A DNA stretch of 64,000 bases from Sinorhizobium sp. A49 (GCF_002002725.1 NZ_MUNW01000054.1:122211-186210); one strand, 5' to 3'. Shown: positions 33,064 through 42,882, counted from the stretch's first letter. Notes: a model not told the origin generated them from the letters alone. Program-made: numbers and translations.

Positions 33064-35739
33064 TCAACCGGCCGCCCGGATGCCGGCGTCAACCGCCGGA
33101 CCCGAGGGAAAGACGGCCGTTCTTGCCTGGGACGAATTGTCGACCGAGGTGTCGCACCACGCGAGAAACTGCGAAAATGAGGATGTCCACGAACGACGGG
33201 CTGCAGTCTTGATGCAGCCTTCGATCAGCGGAGCAAGTTGGTCAGGGTTGCGGGCTACCGCTTCGATGACTTCGGTCATCGACCGGACGACTTCGGGATC
33301 GGCCGCCGCATGGATCAGCACACCGTCTTCGCCATCGACGATCAGTTCATCGACGGCCCCAACGGCCGTCGCGATCGGAACGCATCCGAGCTGCTGCGCT
33401 TCGGCTATGACGAGCGGAGCCCCCTCCCAGCGCGAGGGCATGACGAGCACATCCGCCCAGGACAGCGCCTTGATGAGTTCCTTGGTGGCAAAGGCCGGTG
33501 GACGGACGTCAACGGAAAGATCCTTCAATCGTTCAGTCCAGGAGACGCTGGTATCGGCGAGAATTTCCCCGCCGATGGCGCGCGCCTCGAACGGAACATT
33601 CCTTGCGCGGAGCTCGGACAGGGTCGCGGCCAGCCGGTCGATGCCCTTCTGACGGTCGAGCCGCCCCAGGTAGAGCACGCGCAGCTGCGCGCCGCCGCGC
33701 GGCTGTCTCCGGGCTGTGAAGACTTCGGTTTGAACTTTTGGCGGGACCGAAAAGCCGGCGCTGTTTGCGACCGCGAAGACCTTTGCGTGCGGCACGCCGA
33801 AACTGTGCAGATAGGTCTTGAGCTGTTCCGAGCAGGTCAGGAAGGCGTCATAGCAATGTTCGTGGGCAATGGCGGCAAAAGGCTGGCCTGCCGGACGCTT
33901 GAAGGCGGTGTTGTCGACGACGTGTAGATAGCATGCCGTGCGCGTCCCCTCGGAGCGCAGCCGGGCGATCAGGGGATGGACGGCCATGACATGGTTGTTG
34001 ATCACCAGATCGAAACCCGAAAGCTGGCCCTTCAACGCTTGCCAATCGACACCATGCTCTTCGGCGATGAAGTCCTGGCCGAGGAAGGAGCCTGACCCAC
34101 CCCATGCGGGAACGCCGAGATCCCAGAAGTGGATGTGATCAAAGCTCTGATCGAACTCGTCGATGACGTCCATCTTCGCGCTGCCGAGTACGAACAGATG
34201 CGTCTCGAAACCGGTTCGCTTCAGTTCTCGCGCCACGGCATAAACGACCTTCTCGGCGCCGCCGAAGGAGGCGTTCGGCACCAGAAGTGCTGCGGTCCGC
34301 TTGCCAGCGCTGTGCCCGAGCGGCAGGACGGGCGAGCCACCGACTTCCCTCCGCAGTTCCCTATAGAGCTCGCCATAGGGCACCAACCGCGAAGGCCGCC
34401 ATGTCCAACGCTTGCCCGAGGTGTGACGCAAGGGGCTTGAAGCAATCGCGTTGATGCAATTGACCATCATCTGCTGTGGCGTGATCAGCGATCGGCGCGG
34501 CAGGCTCTTGGGGAAAGGAAAGCGAACCTTCAGCAAAGTCACCGTCGGCCAGACCTGCTGGTTGCCGATCGATGCGAACCACTCCACCGCATTGTTCAGG
34601 ATCACGTCCCTGACGAGCGGGGTCGGAACGAAAACGAGGTCCGCAGATCCTACATTCTGAGATCCAGCCGGCAGGGCAATCGCCTCGATCCCGCGCTTCG
34701 CGCCGTCATTGGCAAGCTGCACGAACAACGCGTTGGTATTTTCGCTCAACCGCTCCAGGTGGGCGAGAATGTTTGGAAGCATGCGTGAGCGCAGCAAGAG
34801 GTCGAACGCCGAACCGCTGCCTGCCACGAGAAAGGGCGGGAAATGCACGTTGTCCGGTTCGCCGACATTCGCCCAGAACGCTGGGATGATATCATCGAGG
34901 CGAAGCACGGTTGGCGACTTGGTCGGATCGGTAAACAGCGATATCGACGCATTTTCTGTGCGCGCGAAGAGATAGCGCGGGGCCTCCTCATGCTCGAAGT
35001 CCACGAGCATCGGCCGTCGATAGAGGGCCTTATGGCGTTTTCTGAGGTAGCTGACTGATGTGGCGCGCTCCCGGTTGGCTTCCTTGAACCGGCTTTCGGC
35101 ACGCAAGCGATATTCAAAGACCGTGTCGTGGCAGGGCACCCCGACGAAGCCGTTCTCGATGCAGGACAACCAGAATTCCCAGTCTTCAAAGCCGTTCTGC
35201 CGGTCGTCGCTGAAGCGCACGCCTGAGCGGAAAACGTCGATGGAAATCAGGGAGCCCGTATCGCAAATATTGTCCGTGATGCAATGCGCCAGCCTCGAGT
35301 ATTGATTGCCGTAATGCGCACGCCAGGACACGGAGAACGTGTCGATATTGGTATAGACCCAGCCGCAGGCAGTATCGACGAGCTTCTGGTAAAGCGTTTC
35401 GATCGTTCGCGGTAGAACACGATTGTCGGCGTCGAGGAAATACACCGCCCGAGCCTCGGGCAGGCGCTCGACAATGAAATCAATGGCGCGATTGCGGGCA
35501 CCACCCGGTCCCGCATTGCGGCCGAATATCACGTGAATGAATGGATGGGTCGCGGCGTAGAGCAACAGCTGGTCGAATGTCTCGTGGCACGGGTCTCCAT
35601 CGACCGAAACAACGATCGCAAGTCGGGATTTGCTGAGGTCGGACGCTAGTGCGGATTCGATCGCTTCCAGGACAAGCGCCGCGTGTCCGTAGAGCGGCAT
35701 CGCGATCGCGATGAGATCAGCCTCCGCATTACCGGACAT
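33064..35739 (-). CDS. wgaB: Two-domain glycosyltransferase (GT2 + GT4), ExpA23/WgaB-like
   Basis: An 891-residue cytosolic enzyme. Residues about 10-230 form a GT2 domain with the nucleotide-sugar DxD at 103-105 (VYFLDADNRV) and an ED pair in NGFEDWEFWL. The last 400 residues form a GT-B (GT4) domain with RVLYLGRLDRQKGIDRLAAT and VMPSRWEGAPLVIAEAQQLG. It should add two sugars in galactoglucan repeat assembly. The start overlaps the stop of wgaA by 11 bases. The symbol rests on domain content and place in the cluster. Confidence 0.85.
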   Translation of the reverse strand: MSGNAEADLIAIAMPLYGHAALVLEAIESALASDLSKSRLAIVVSVDGDPCHETFDQLLLYAATHPFIHVIFGRNAGPGGARNRAIDFIVERLPEARAVYFLDADNRVLPRTIETLYQKLVDTACGWVYTNIDTFSVSWRAHYGNQYSRLAHCITDNICDTGSLISIDVFRSGVRFSDDRQNGFEDWEFWLSCIENGFVGVPCHDTVFEYRLRAESRFKEANRERATSVSYLRKRHKALYRRPMLVDFEHEEAPRYLFARTENASISLFTDPTKSPTVLRLDDIIPAFWANVGEPDNVHFPPFLVAGSGSAFDLLLRSRMLPNILAHLERLSENTNALFVQLANDGAKRGIEAIALPAGSQNVGSADLVFVPTPLVRDVILNNAVEWFASIGNQQVWPTVTLLKVRFPFPKSLPRRSLITPQQMMVNCINAIASSPLRHTSGKRWTWRPSRLVPYGELYRELRREVGGSPVLPLGHSAGKRTAALLVPNASFGGAEKVVYAVARELKRTGFETHLFVLGSAKMDVIDEFDQSFDHIHFWDLGVPAWGGSGSFLGQDFIAEEHGVDWQALKGQLSGFDLVINNHVMAVHPLIARLRSEGTRTACYLHVVDNTAFKRPAGQPFAAIAHEHCYDAFLTCSEQLKTYLHSFGVPHAKVFAVANSAGFSVPPKVQTEVFTARRQPRGGAQLRVLYLGRLDRQKGIDRLAATLSELRARNVPFEARAIGGEILADTSVSWTERLKDLSVDVRPPAFATKELIKALSWADVLVMPSRWEGAPLVIAEAQQLGCVPIATAVGAVDELIVDGEDGVLIHAAADPEVVRSMTEVIEAVARNPDQLAPLIEGCIKTAARRSWTSSFSQFLAWCDTSVDNSSQARTAVFPSGPAVDAGIRAAG

Positions 35740-37210
35740 TCAGGGCCTCCGTCGATTGCTTGACCAGCCGGAAGCTCGACACCTTGAGCCAGCAAAAATC
35801 GACGCTGTCGCCCGCCGCCCGGCTGAGGATGATCAGGTCCATCGGAACACGGATCGCCTCGTCCATCTGCATGCTGATGCTGATCGATTGCTGAGCACCG
35901 ACCTCTCGCCAACCGCTGAACACGGTCGAGGGTTTTACCGTCCCCTTGCGGGCGAGTTCAGCGACCTCCGCGCGGGCGTTCGAACTGGCCGGGCTCAACA
36001 GAAAGCTGACGGCTGCCGGCGCGCCTTTGGGGTGATCGATAATGGCGCTTGCCGACAACGAGACCGTTCCAGGCTCGATGGCGCGATTGATCGCGCCGGC
36101 CGAAATGCCGCTTGCCAGGGGATGACAGACGATTGCGTGTTCGTGGTCGAGAAACCGGATGGTCTGGAAATCCGGGACGATCTGAGTGACGGAAACGTCG
36201 GCAATCTGGCTGAGCTTGTCCAGCCCGAGCCTGTAATCGACGGTGAATTGCCCTTCCAGCAAGCTGGTGGGGGCAATCATGTTCGCAGTGCTGGCAGGCT
36301 TGACCCCAGGCAGACCCGTGAACACTCTGAACGCGAGCGGGCGCAGATCGAGGTCAGGATGCGGGTGCTCCGAGCGCGCCGAGTATCGCTCGCTGGCGAT
36401 ATGATGCCCAAGCGAAAGGCCAAGTGCGTCCGAGCCGCTGGCGGATACGCGCAGACGAAGGGTCCTCGCCGCGCCACCGCAGGCACGCGGCAGCGAAAAG
36501 AAGTTCCAACCGGAAACCAGGCCGCCATAGGGAACGTTCCATTCCGCAATGCCTTCTCCGCTCTCCAGATTGCTCAAGGTAACAATCAGCTCTCCACTGC
36601 CCTTCGGCAATGCGTGGAGATGAAGGGAAAAGCCTGCCACGCCGAGGCTTGAGACGGGAAGAAGCTGCTCGATGAACGCGCTGCTCAACAGCTGTCCCAC
36701 GCCCTCATCCTTTGGATCGGCAAAGGGATCATGGGCAAAGACTTCGGCAACCGGCTCCCAGTTTCGGGCATGGAAGGCGTCTTCCAGGAGACGATAGTTT
36801 TCAAAGAGTTCTTCACGCTCGCGCCGGAGCATTGCAAGCTCGGACGTGATCGAGGACGTGTATCGGGCCAGACGCCCGACCCCGTCTTCGACAAGCGCGC
36901 GCAGAAGAGCAGAGCTTTCCGTCACATTGGCGGGATCAAGGCGCAAGACCGCCAACTCCGGAACGGTGCGCAAGGCAGAAAGCCGCGCCAGCCCCTTCTT
37001 CAGATCCGCCTCGCCCTTGTCGGAAAATGCAATCGCAGCGATCGGAAAGCTATCCTTCAACATATCGAAGGAACCACCATCGGTTTCGAGGTAATCCACG
37101 AGATGGGCGACGTTGCTGCCCTGCAGGATCGACCGATCGCGATCCGATGCCAGCAACAGCTTCTTCAAACCGAGCCGATGGCCCATGGCGGATTGTCTTA
37201 CTTCTTGCAC
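35729..37210 (-). CDS. wgaA: WgaA-like protein of unknown function (DUF6212-like)
   Basis: A 493-residue protein without signal peptide or membrane helices. A short coiled-coil stretch lies at about 115-145 (ITSELAMLRREREELFENYR), followed by beta-rich segments resembling lectin or jelly-roll domains (SGWNFFSLPRACGG; LRLRVSASGS). It matches the DUF6212 type as far as I can judge. The GTG at 37210 is preferred because GAGGG lies six bases upstream; an ATG at 37186 has no clear site. As first gene of the operon next to a WggR-type palindrome it corresponds to wgaA (expA1). Its biochemical role is unknown. Confidence 0.72.
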   Translation of the reverse strand: MQEVRQSAMGHRLGLKKLLLASDRDRSILQGSNVAHLVDYLETDGGSFDMLKDSFPIAAIAFSDKGEADLKKGLARLSALRTVPELAVLRLDPANVTESSALLRALVEDGVGRLARYTSSITSELAMLRREREELFENYRLLEDAFHARNWEPVAEVFAHDPFADPKDEGVGQLLSSAFIEQLLPVSSLGVAGFSLHLHALPKGSGELIVTLSNLESGEGIAEWNVPYGGLVSGWNFFSLPRACGGAARTLRLRVSASGSDALGLSLGHHIASERYSARSEHPHPDLDLRPLAFRVFTGLPGVKPASTANMIAPTSLLEGQFTVDYRLGLDKLSQIADVSVTQIVPDFQTIRFLDHEHAIVCHPLASGISAGAINRAIEPGTVSLSASAIIDHPKGAPAAVSFLLSPASSNARAEVAELARKGTVKPSTVFSGWREVGAQQSISISMQMDEAIRVPMDLIILSRAAGDSVDFCWLKVSSFRLVKQSTEALNVR

Positions 37211-37366
37211 GTAACGCCCTCAGAAGAAACGATAACGCATATCGGTGGAGTTCCGGGTGGACGACAGATATACTGTCGAAACCACTCATCACACTGACTA
37301 CGTAGCAGTGAATTTTGCGATGCACAACGGTAAAATACTTGCCAACCGCAACAATAAACTTCACAT

Positions 37367-37387
37367 ATACTTCAATATTTGAAGTAT
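37367..37387. promoter_or_regulatory. Putative WggR operator upstream of wgaA
   Basis: ATACTTCAA-TAT-TTGAAGTAT is a perfect 9-base inverted repeat with a 3-base centre. It lies between the wgcA stop and the wgaA start, 157 bases upstream of wgaA. The core ACTTCAA-N3-TTGAAGT is shared with 39271-39295, in front of the MarR-type regulator gene. In S. meliloti the wga, wgd/wgg and wge promoters are controlled by WggR. Confidence 0.72.
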
Positions 37388-37402
37388 TAGTTGACGCCGT
37401 TG

Positions 37403-38632
37403 CTACGGCGTAGCTGGACGGCCTGTCATCGCCGTTATCAGCTCTCGCTGGCGGAGCAGGCAGTCCTCCAGCCGGAAGCGCCGCTCGACGGTTCTTCGCG
37501 CGGCCGCCCGCATGCTGATGGAGGCCTGTGGATTGCTCAGCGCGCCAAGCACTGCCTCGGCGAGTGCGTCGACATCGAAGAAGGGCACTAGGATGCCGTT
37601 GTGACCTGTCCGGATGACTTCGCGAACCGGAGGCGTGTCGGAGCCGATGATCAAGGCGCCGCAGGCCATGGCCTCCAACACAGACCACGAAAGCACGAAG
37701 GGATAGGTCATGTAGACATGCGCCGCCGAGACCTGGAAAAGCTGGCGAAGGATGTGATGCGGGACAACGCCCGGAAAGATGATGTTGTCTGCCGGCACGT
37801 CGAGGGAGGCGAGCAGATGGGATTTCCAAGAGCCGCCGCCAGGAGGAGGAGGTCCGTAGCTGGTGCCCTCACCTCCGACAAAGACGAAGATCGCATCGGG
37901 ACGTTTACGCACGATTTGAGCGGCGGCCTGCAGCGCCTGAGGGAACCCACGGTAGGGCTCAAGGTCGCGCGCGACAAAAGTCACGACGGGCGGATCGTTG
38001 GCCTTCAGCACGCGACCATCAGGAAGCCTGACCGAAGCCGCAGGGTTGGGACGAAACAGCGCCGTATCGATACCCTCGTGGCAGACGGCAATGCGCTCAC
38101 GCGTATCGGCGGGATAGAGGCTCCTTTGCCATTCAGTCGGGCTGATGCCGCCATCCATGGCTTCCAGTGACAGCAGCTGTGCGACGTTGCGCAGCCGCAA
38201 TCTTTTGCGCTCTTCGAGATCAGGCTGGTCGTCGGCCGCAAAGCCGATGTCGGCGCCATGCGATCGATAGAAGAACTCGCAATACCCGAGGGCAGGAACG
38301 CGAGGAAGGGCATCCTTGACGAACATCATGCTGCCCCAGCCGATGTGGCCGACGACGATATCGGGCGTCATGTCCTGCCGCGCCATCGCGTCGAGCGTTT
38401 CGGCAACCCGGTGTCCGATCCGGGTGTGGTGATCCGGGACAGCCATGTGTCGGGCGATCGCTGCGGAGGCCCTTGGGCCAGCCTCGGCCCGGTGGCGAAT
38501 GACGCGTACGGATGGGATCTTCTGATCCACGGTTTCAGTGATCAGGCTGACGCTGTTGCCCGACTGAACCAGGTCAGCCGCCAACGCGGCGAACTGGCCG
38601 AAGCCGCGCCGATGAACAAATGCCACATGCAT
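37403..38632 (-). CDS. wgcA: Family 4 glycosyltransferase WgcA (ExpC)
   Basis: A 409-residue GT-B enzyme. The nucleotide-sugar side has FVARDLEPYRGFPQALQAAA and the C-terminal EX7E segment YPFVLSWSVLEAMACGALII. It transfers a hexose in galactoglucan repeat synthesis at the cytoplasmic face. It lies between wggR and the wga operon, all on the minus strand, exactly where expC lies in S. meliloti. The start lacks a strong ribosome-binding site, so an alternative start is possible. Confidence 0.85.
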   Translation of the reverse strand: MHVAFVHRRGFGQFAALAADLVQSGNSVSLITETVDQKIPSVRVIRHRAEAGPRASAAIARHMAVPDHHTRIGHRVAETLDAMARQDMTPDIVVGHIGWGSMMFVKDALPRVPALGYCEFFYRSHGADIGFAADDQPDLEERKRLRLRNVAQLLSLEAMDGGISPTEWQRSLYPADTRERIAVCHEGIDTALFRPNPAASVRLPDGRVLKANDPPVVTFVARDLEPYRGFPQALQAAAQIVRKRPDAIFVFVGGEGTSYGPPPPGGGSWKSHLLASLDVPADNIIFPGVVPHHILRQLFQVSAAHVYMTYPFVLSWSVLEAMACGALIIGSDTPPVREVIRTGHNGILVPFFDVDALAEAVLGALSNPQASISMRAAARRTVERRFRLEDCLLRQRELITAMTGRPATP

Positions 38633-38679
38633 GCTACTAATCCGCTACCTGAATGACGTGCACATTGGGTTCCGCCCGG

Positions 38680-39252
38680 TCACATGTCGTACCGTGACGC
38701 GCTGCCCCAGACGAGTTCGAGTTGATGTAGGGTCTGGAAGGCGGTCTCCAGGTTCTGACGATCCTGATGGCCGCGATTGAGTGCCCGCTCATAGGCCATC
38801 GCCGCATCGCGCAAGTTCGCCCGAAGCAGCCGGCCCTTTTCCGTCAGCTTGATGCGCGCCGAACGCTTGTCGCGCTGGGAGGCAACCCGGTCGATGTAGT
38901 CTCCATCGGCCAGTTGCTTCAGGTAGTACGATACGTTCGAGCCGACATAGTGCCCGCGATCCAGCAGCTCGGCGACCGAAAGCTCGGCATCGCCGATCGC
39001 CAGCAGGACCATGGCCTGGGCTGGACCGATGTCGTCGACGCGCAGCTTGGTCAGCTCGGCGCGCACCAAGCCGGAAAACCGCCTGCTCACCCTCTCCATC
39101 AGGCGCGCAAGCTCGAAATAGGTCAGCTGTCGGCAATCGCTCGCGGCGTCCGCTTGATCTTGGGCTCCTACCGCCGTGGACGCTTGCTCCTCCTGCTGGA
39201 GCAACGACACATCTTTGATCCCCGTGGACGGATAGAGTACTCTTTCATTCAT
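38680..39252 (-). CDS. wggR: MarR-family regulator of galactoglucan genes (WggR/ExpG)
   Basis: A 190-residue MarR protein. The winged helix-turn-helix is in the central part (LSVAELLDRGHYVGSNVSYY, then DYIDRVASQRDKRSARIKLT). The N-terminal 40 residues are an extension poor in structure. ExpG/WggR of S. meliloti is a MarR-type activator of the wga, wgd and wge promoters. The start at 39252 has GGAG six bases upstream; the ATG at 39264 has none. A 25-base palindrome lies immediately upstream, shared with the divergent wgdA promoter. Confidence 0.88.
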   Translation of the reverse strand: MNERVLYPSTGIKDVSLLQQEEQASTAVGAQDQADAASDCRQLTYFELARLMERVSRRFSGLVRAELTKLRVDDIGPAQAMVLLAIGDAELSVAELLDRGHYVGSNVSYYLKQLADGDYIDRVASQRDKRSARIKLTEKGRLLRANLRDAAMAYERALNRGHQDRQNLETAFQTLHQLELVWGSASRYDM

Positions 39253-39270
39253 CCAACTCTCCATTTCGAA

Positions 39271-39295
39271 ATTTACTTCAAATCTTGAAGTAAAT
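39271..39295. promoter_or_regulatory. Putative WggR operator between wggR and wgdA
   Basis: ATTTACTTCAA-ATC-TTGAAGTAAAT is a perfect 11-base inverted repeat with a 3-base centre, 19 bases upstream of the wggR start. It is the longest of three related sites and is placed to control both wggR and wgdA. Confidence 0.8.
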
Positions 39296-39392
39296 CTAAA
39301 TACACCAACCCCCTCCCTTTGACCTTAAACTTGCATTACCTCTTACTTTCGTGCCACAAATAGCGAAGCAATACTATGCTCCACCCTAATTT

Positions 39393-39421
39393 AAAGCCAG
39401 CCGTCCTCCACGGAGGGCTTT
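39393..39421 (+). other. Stem-loop in the wgdA leader
   Basis: AAAGCC and CCTCC pair with GGAGG and GGCTTT around AC, about 25 bases before the wgdA start. The right arm ends in TTTAACG, so it could act as a weak attenuator or shelter the leader. The evidence is the base pairing alone. Confidence 0.4.
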
Positions 39422-39445
39422 AACGTTAACTTCAGGCAACCGCCC

Positions 39446-41218
39446 ATGCGTGATACTGTTCGGAACGAGACGATTAGCAACGGTCAAATTTTAGGGGTTA
39501 TGCGCCAGGACGAGATTATCAATCCACGATTGCTAATGCTGCAGGCCAAACGTGTGTTTCTTTCCGTATCGCTTTACGCTGCCTTGCTGAGTGTCTGCAT
39601 AAGCCTGCTTCAGCTGACGATACCGCTGTTCATGCTGCAGGTTCATGACAGGGTTCTCAACAGTCAGAGCTTCGATACGCTCACGATGCTGACGCTGCTC
39701 GCGATCAGCGCATTGGTCGTCTATGGCGTTCTCGACTTGATCCGGGCCCTTGCATTTCAGGCGATGGGCAGCGCGATCGTGCGAAGGCTGAATGCCCCGG
39801 TTCTGGCATCGGCGGTGCAAGCCTCCGTAAATCAAGGGCTTTCGCGCGCGGCACAATCCCTTCGCGACCTGTCGGAATTGCGTGGTTTTCTCACCTCGTC
39901 GGCGGTCGTCGCGCCGCTCGACGCCGCCTGGTCGCCAATTTTTCTGGGGGCCCTATTCCTGCTCCATCCACTGTTCGGGCTCGTTGGGGTTGTATCGGTG
40001 GCAGTGCTGATTTGCTGCGGGCTGGTTAACGACATACTAACGCGCCAGCTGACCAAGGAAGCCAATCAGGCGAATGTCGAGGCCGTCTCCAAGATCGCGG
40101 GCTCGCTCAGACATGCCGAGGCGATCGAGGCGATGGGCATGCTGCCCGCACTTGCCAGGCGCTGGCGCACCCTGCAAATCCACGCTCTGGGCGCACTCGA
40201 AGCCGGAGGAAGCAGGAGCAAGGCGATGACGTCGCTGACGCGCAGCCTGCGGTACTCGATCCAGGTCATCACGCTTGCAACAGGTGCGCTGCTCGTACTT
40301 GATCAGGCCATCACCCCCGGCGCGATGATGGCTTCAAGCATCCTCGTCGGTCGCCTGCTTATCCCCTTCGACACGATCATCGAAAATTGGCGCCAGTGGG
40401 TGCTTGCCGTCGCCGGCTGGCGTCGGATCGAGGCGGCGATCGGCGAAGATCTGGCGATCCGCCAGACGACGCCGACACCGCATTCGGCTGGCGACATGAT
40501 TGTGGATAAACTGGTCTACGCCGTCCCGGGCGTCGAGGTGCCGATCATCAAGGGCGTCTCCTTCTCGCTTTCCCCCGGCGAAGTACTGGGCGTCGTCGGC
40601 CCCTCGGCGGCCGGCAAGTCGACGCTTGCCAGGCTGCTGGTGGGCATCTTGAAGCCGACGTCGGGCGGTGTCTTTCTCGACGGTCACAACACTTATCTCT
40701 GGGAGCGCGGATCCTTTGGGGAAAAGGTCGGCTATCTCCCACAATCGGTGTCGCTGCTGGAGGGCACGATCCGCGAAAACATCGCCCGGATGGAAGACGG
40801 CGACCCCTACAGGGTCATCGAAGCCGCTCGACTGGCGGAAGTCCACGAGATGATCGGCCGCCTGCCCCTCGGTTACGACACACCCGTCGGCGATGGCCAT
40901 CTGACGCTTTCGGGCGGACAGCGCCAACGCATTGCGCTGGCGCGCTGCCTCTACAATCGCCCGCGTCTCGTCGTTCTCGACGAACCCAATGCCAACCTCG
41001 ATTCGCTCGGTGAGCGCGCGCTGGTGCGCGCAATCCAACGGATGCGCGACCAGGGCGCCATCGTCATCATGATCGCGCACCGACCATCGATCATGCAGGT
41101 CGCCGACAAGCTGCTTGTCCTGGAAAATGGTCGTATCAGCCAGTTTGGGCCGCGAACGGATATCTTGACCGCTGTGCCAGGTCCTGGCGAAACCTTGAGA
41201 GAGGTTGCTTCCAAATGA
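39446..41218 (+). CDS. wgdA: Type I secretion ABC transporter WgdA (ExpD1)
   Basis: A 590-residue permease-ATPase. About five to six transmembrane helices fill residues 35-310, with FMLQVHDRVLNSQSFDTLTM typical of PrtD/HlyB-type exporters. The ATPase domain has Walker A GPSAAGKST, signature LSGGQRQR and Walker B LVVLDEPNANLD. It should export the RTX protein WgeA, and S. meliloti expD1 is needed for galactoglucan. It is the first gene of wgdAB. The ATG at 39500 after AGGGG is an alternative start. Confidence 0.92.
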   Translation: MRDTVRNETISNGQILGVMRQDEIINPRLLMLQAKRVFLSVSLYAALLSVCISLLQLTIPLFMLQVHDRVLNSQSFDTLTMLTLLAISALVVYGVLDLIRALAFQAMGSAIVRRLNAPVLASAVQASVNQGLSRAAQSLRDLSELRGFLTSSAVVAPLDAAWSPIFLGALFLLHPLFGLVGVVSVAVLICCGLVNDILTRQLTKEANQANVEAVSKIAGSLRHAEAIEAMGMLPALARRWRTLQIHALGALEAGGSRSKAMTSLTRSLRYSIQVITLATGALLVLDQAITPGAMMASSILVGRLLIPFDTIIENWRQWVLAVAGWRRIEAAIGEDLAIRQTTPTPHSAGDMIVDKLVYAVPGVEVPIIKGVSFSLSPGEVLGVVGPSAAGKSTLARLLVGILKPTSGGVFLDGHNTYLWERGSFGEKVGYLPQSVSLLEGTIRENIARMEDGDPYRVIEAARLAEVHEMIGRLPLGYDTPVGDGHLTLSGGQRQRIALARCLYNRPRLVVLDEPNANLDSLGERALVRAIQRMRDQGAIVIMIAHRPSIMQVADKLLVLENGRISQFGPRTDILTAVPGPGETLREVASK

Positions 41219-42615
41219 CCGAAAAAGACCTGCTTCCGCTCGAACCTCAGTCCTCCACGTCCAATGTCAGCTCCCCGGTAAAATTGGTGGCGCGGTCCGC
41301 GCCGCCACCCGCCGAGGTCGATGACGCACGTGCCGAGCGCGCCCTTCGCCGCCTGATGGTCGCCGGGTTTGCAACGATCTTCGTATCCTTCGGCGGCTTC
41401 TTCACTTGGGCGGTATCGACCGAACTCAGCAGTGCGACGGTCGCCAACGGCAGCGTCATCGTCGATTCCAAGCGCAAGACGATCAGCCACTTCGAAGGCG
41501 GCGTCATGGGGCGCCTTCTGGTTCAGGAGGGCGAACAGGTCGCTGTGGGGCAGCCGCTCATCCTGCTGGAAGATACGCGGGCACGCTCTAACCTGAACGC
41601 TCTCACCAGCCGTCGCATCGGCCTGATCGCAAGGCTAGCCAGGCTCAAGGCAGAGCAGGACGGTGCAACTACGATCACCTTCCCGGACAACTTCCGCGAA
41701 GCAGGCGGCGTCGCCGTCGATGAAGCGATCAAGGCGGAGAATGTCTTCTTCGACAAGCGGCACGAGGCCAAGTCCGGACGTGTCGACGTTCAGACGAAAA
41801 CGATCGAGGAATATGGCGAGCAGACGAAATCGCTGTTCACGCAGGTCGAAGCGACCGATCGCCAGATCGCCCTCATCACCGAACAACGCACCGCGATCGC
41901 CACGCTGGTCGAGAAAGGTTTCGTGCAGCGCGCCAAGCTCATAGAGGTCGACACGCGGCTGAGCGAGCTTGCAAGAACGCGCGGCGAACTGGCAGGCGAC
42001 AAGGCGCGGGCGGAGAAAGCAAAGGCTGGCGCCCAGCTTGCTCTGATCGGCATCGAAAGCGAGTTTCAATCGACGATCGCCGGAGAGATCACGACGGCGC
42101 GCATCGACCTGACGGACGTCGAAGAGCAGATCATCGCGGCAAAGGATGTGCTGCGGCGCATGGAAATCCGCTCACCGCAGGCAGGCGTGGTCAGCAACAT
42201 CTGGCTGCGCACCCCTGGAAGCGCCGTCACGCCCGGCCAGCCCCTCCTGGAAATCGTCCCCGAAGACGAACCACTGGTCGTCGAATTGCGGGTGAACCCG
42301 CGCGATATTGACAGCATATCGGTGGGCTCGCCGACGCAGATCAGGCTGACCGCCTACAATCAGCGTTCGCGCCTGCCCTTCAACGGCGAGGTGACCTATG
42401 TTGCCGCAGACCAGTCGGTCGACGAGAAGTCGGGCGTCTCCTATTTCACCGCTCGCGCCAAGATCGATGCGACGTCCCTTGCCGCCGATCCCGATGTCCG
42501 CCTCTACCCGGGCATGCCGGCCGAAGTTTTGATCGTTCACAAGGCGCGTCGTGCGATTGACTACCTCGTGTCGCCGCTGACGGAGAGCTTCAATCGCGCC
42601 TTCCGGGAAGATTGA
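41215..42615 (+). CDS. wgdB: Type I secretion membrane-fusion protein WgdB (ExpD2)
   Basis: A 466-residue HlyD/PrtE-type protein. One N-terminal transmembrane helix (LMVAGFATIFVSFGGFFTWA, near 45-65) is followed by split lipoyl halves (GRLLVQEGEQVAVGQPLILL and IRSPQAGVVSNIW) around a long coiled-coil hairpin (about 130-300). It bridges WgdA to a TolC-type outer-membrane channel, which is not in this window. The ATGA overlap with wgdA indicates coupling. Confidence 0.92.
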   Translation: MTEKDLLPLEPQSSTSNVSSPVKLVARSAPPPAEVDDARAERALRRLMVAGFATIFVSFGGFFTWAVSTELSSATVANGSVIVDSKRKTISHFEGGVMGRLLVQEGEQVAVGQPLILLEDTRARSNLNALTSRRIGLIARLARLKAEQDGATTITFPDNFREAGGVAVDEAIKAENVFFDKRHEAKSGRVDVQTKTIEEYGEQTKSLFTQVEATDRQIALITEQRTAIATLVEKGFVQRAKLIEVDTRLSELARTRGELAGDKARAEKAKAGAQLALIGIESEFQSTIAGEITTARIDLTDVEEQIIAAKDVLRRMEIRSPQAGVVSNIWLRTPGSAVTPGQPLLEIVPEDEPLVVELRVNPRDIDSISVGSPTQIRLTAYNQRSRLPFNGEVTYVAADQSVDEKSGVSYFTARAKIDATSLAADPDVRLYPGMPAEVLIVHKARRAIDYLVSPLTESFNRAFRED

Positions 42616-42647
42616 ATCAGGCTTACAAGGACGAAGTATGCAGTAAA

Positions 42648-42668
42648 TTACTACAAGTTTTGAATTAT
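42648..42668. promoter_or_regulatory. Degenerate WggR operator upstream of wgeA
   Basis: TTACTACAA-GTT-TTGAATTAT has the same spacing as the two perfect sites and differs from ATACTTCAA-N3-TTGAAGTAT by two bases in the left arm and one in the right. It lies 215 bases before the wgeA start in an AT-rich promoter region (about 42618-42800). Confidence 0.55.
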
Positions 42669-42882
42669 TGTTGCGCCAAAATGCCGATACAATTGATGCA
42701 AACTAAGTATATGTTAAATCGATGATCAAATACCCATAAATAATGACAATAACAACGCGAAGATTTCACGTTTTAATCATGGAATCTCTGTTGAAATATA
42801 CTCTACGCCGATGCACACTCCCGACGCATCAACATCGACCCGGTCGATGGACATGCGATTTATCCACCAAGAGGAGAGGCAG

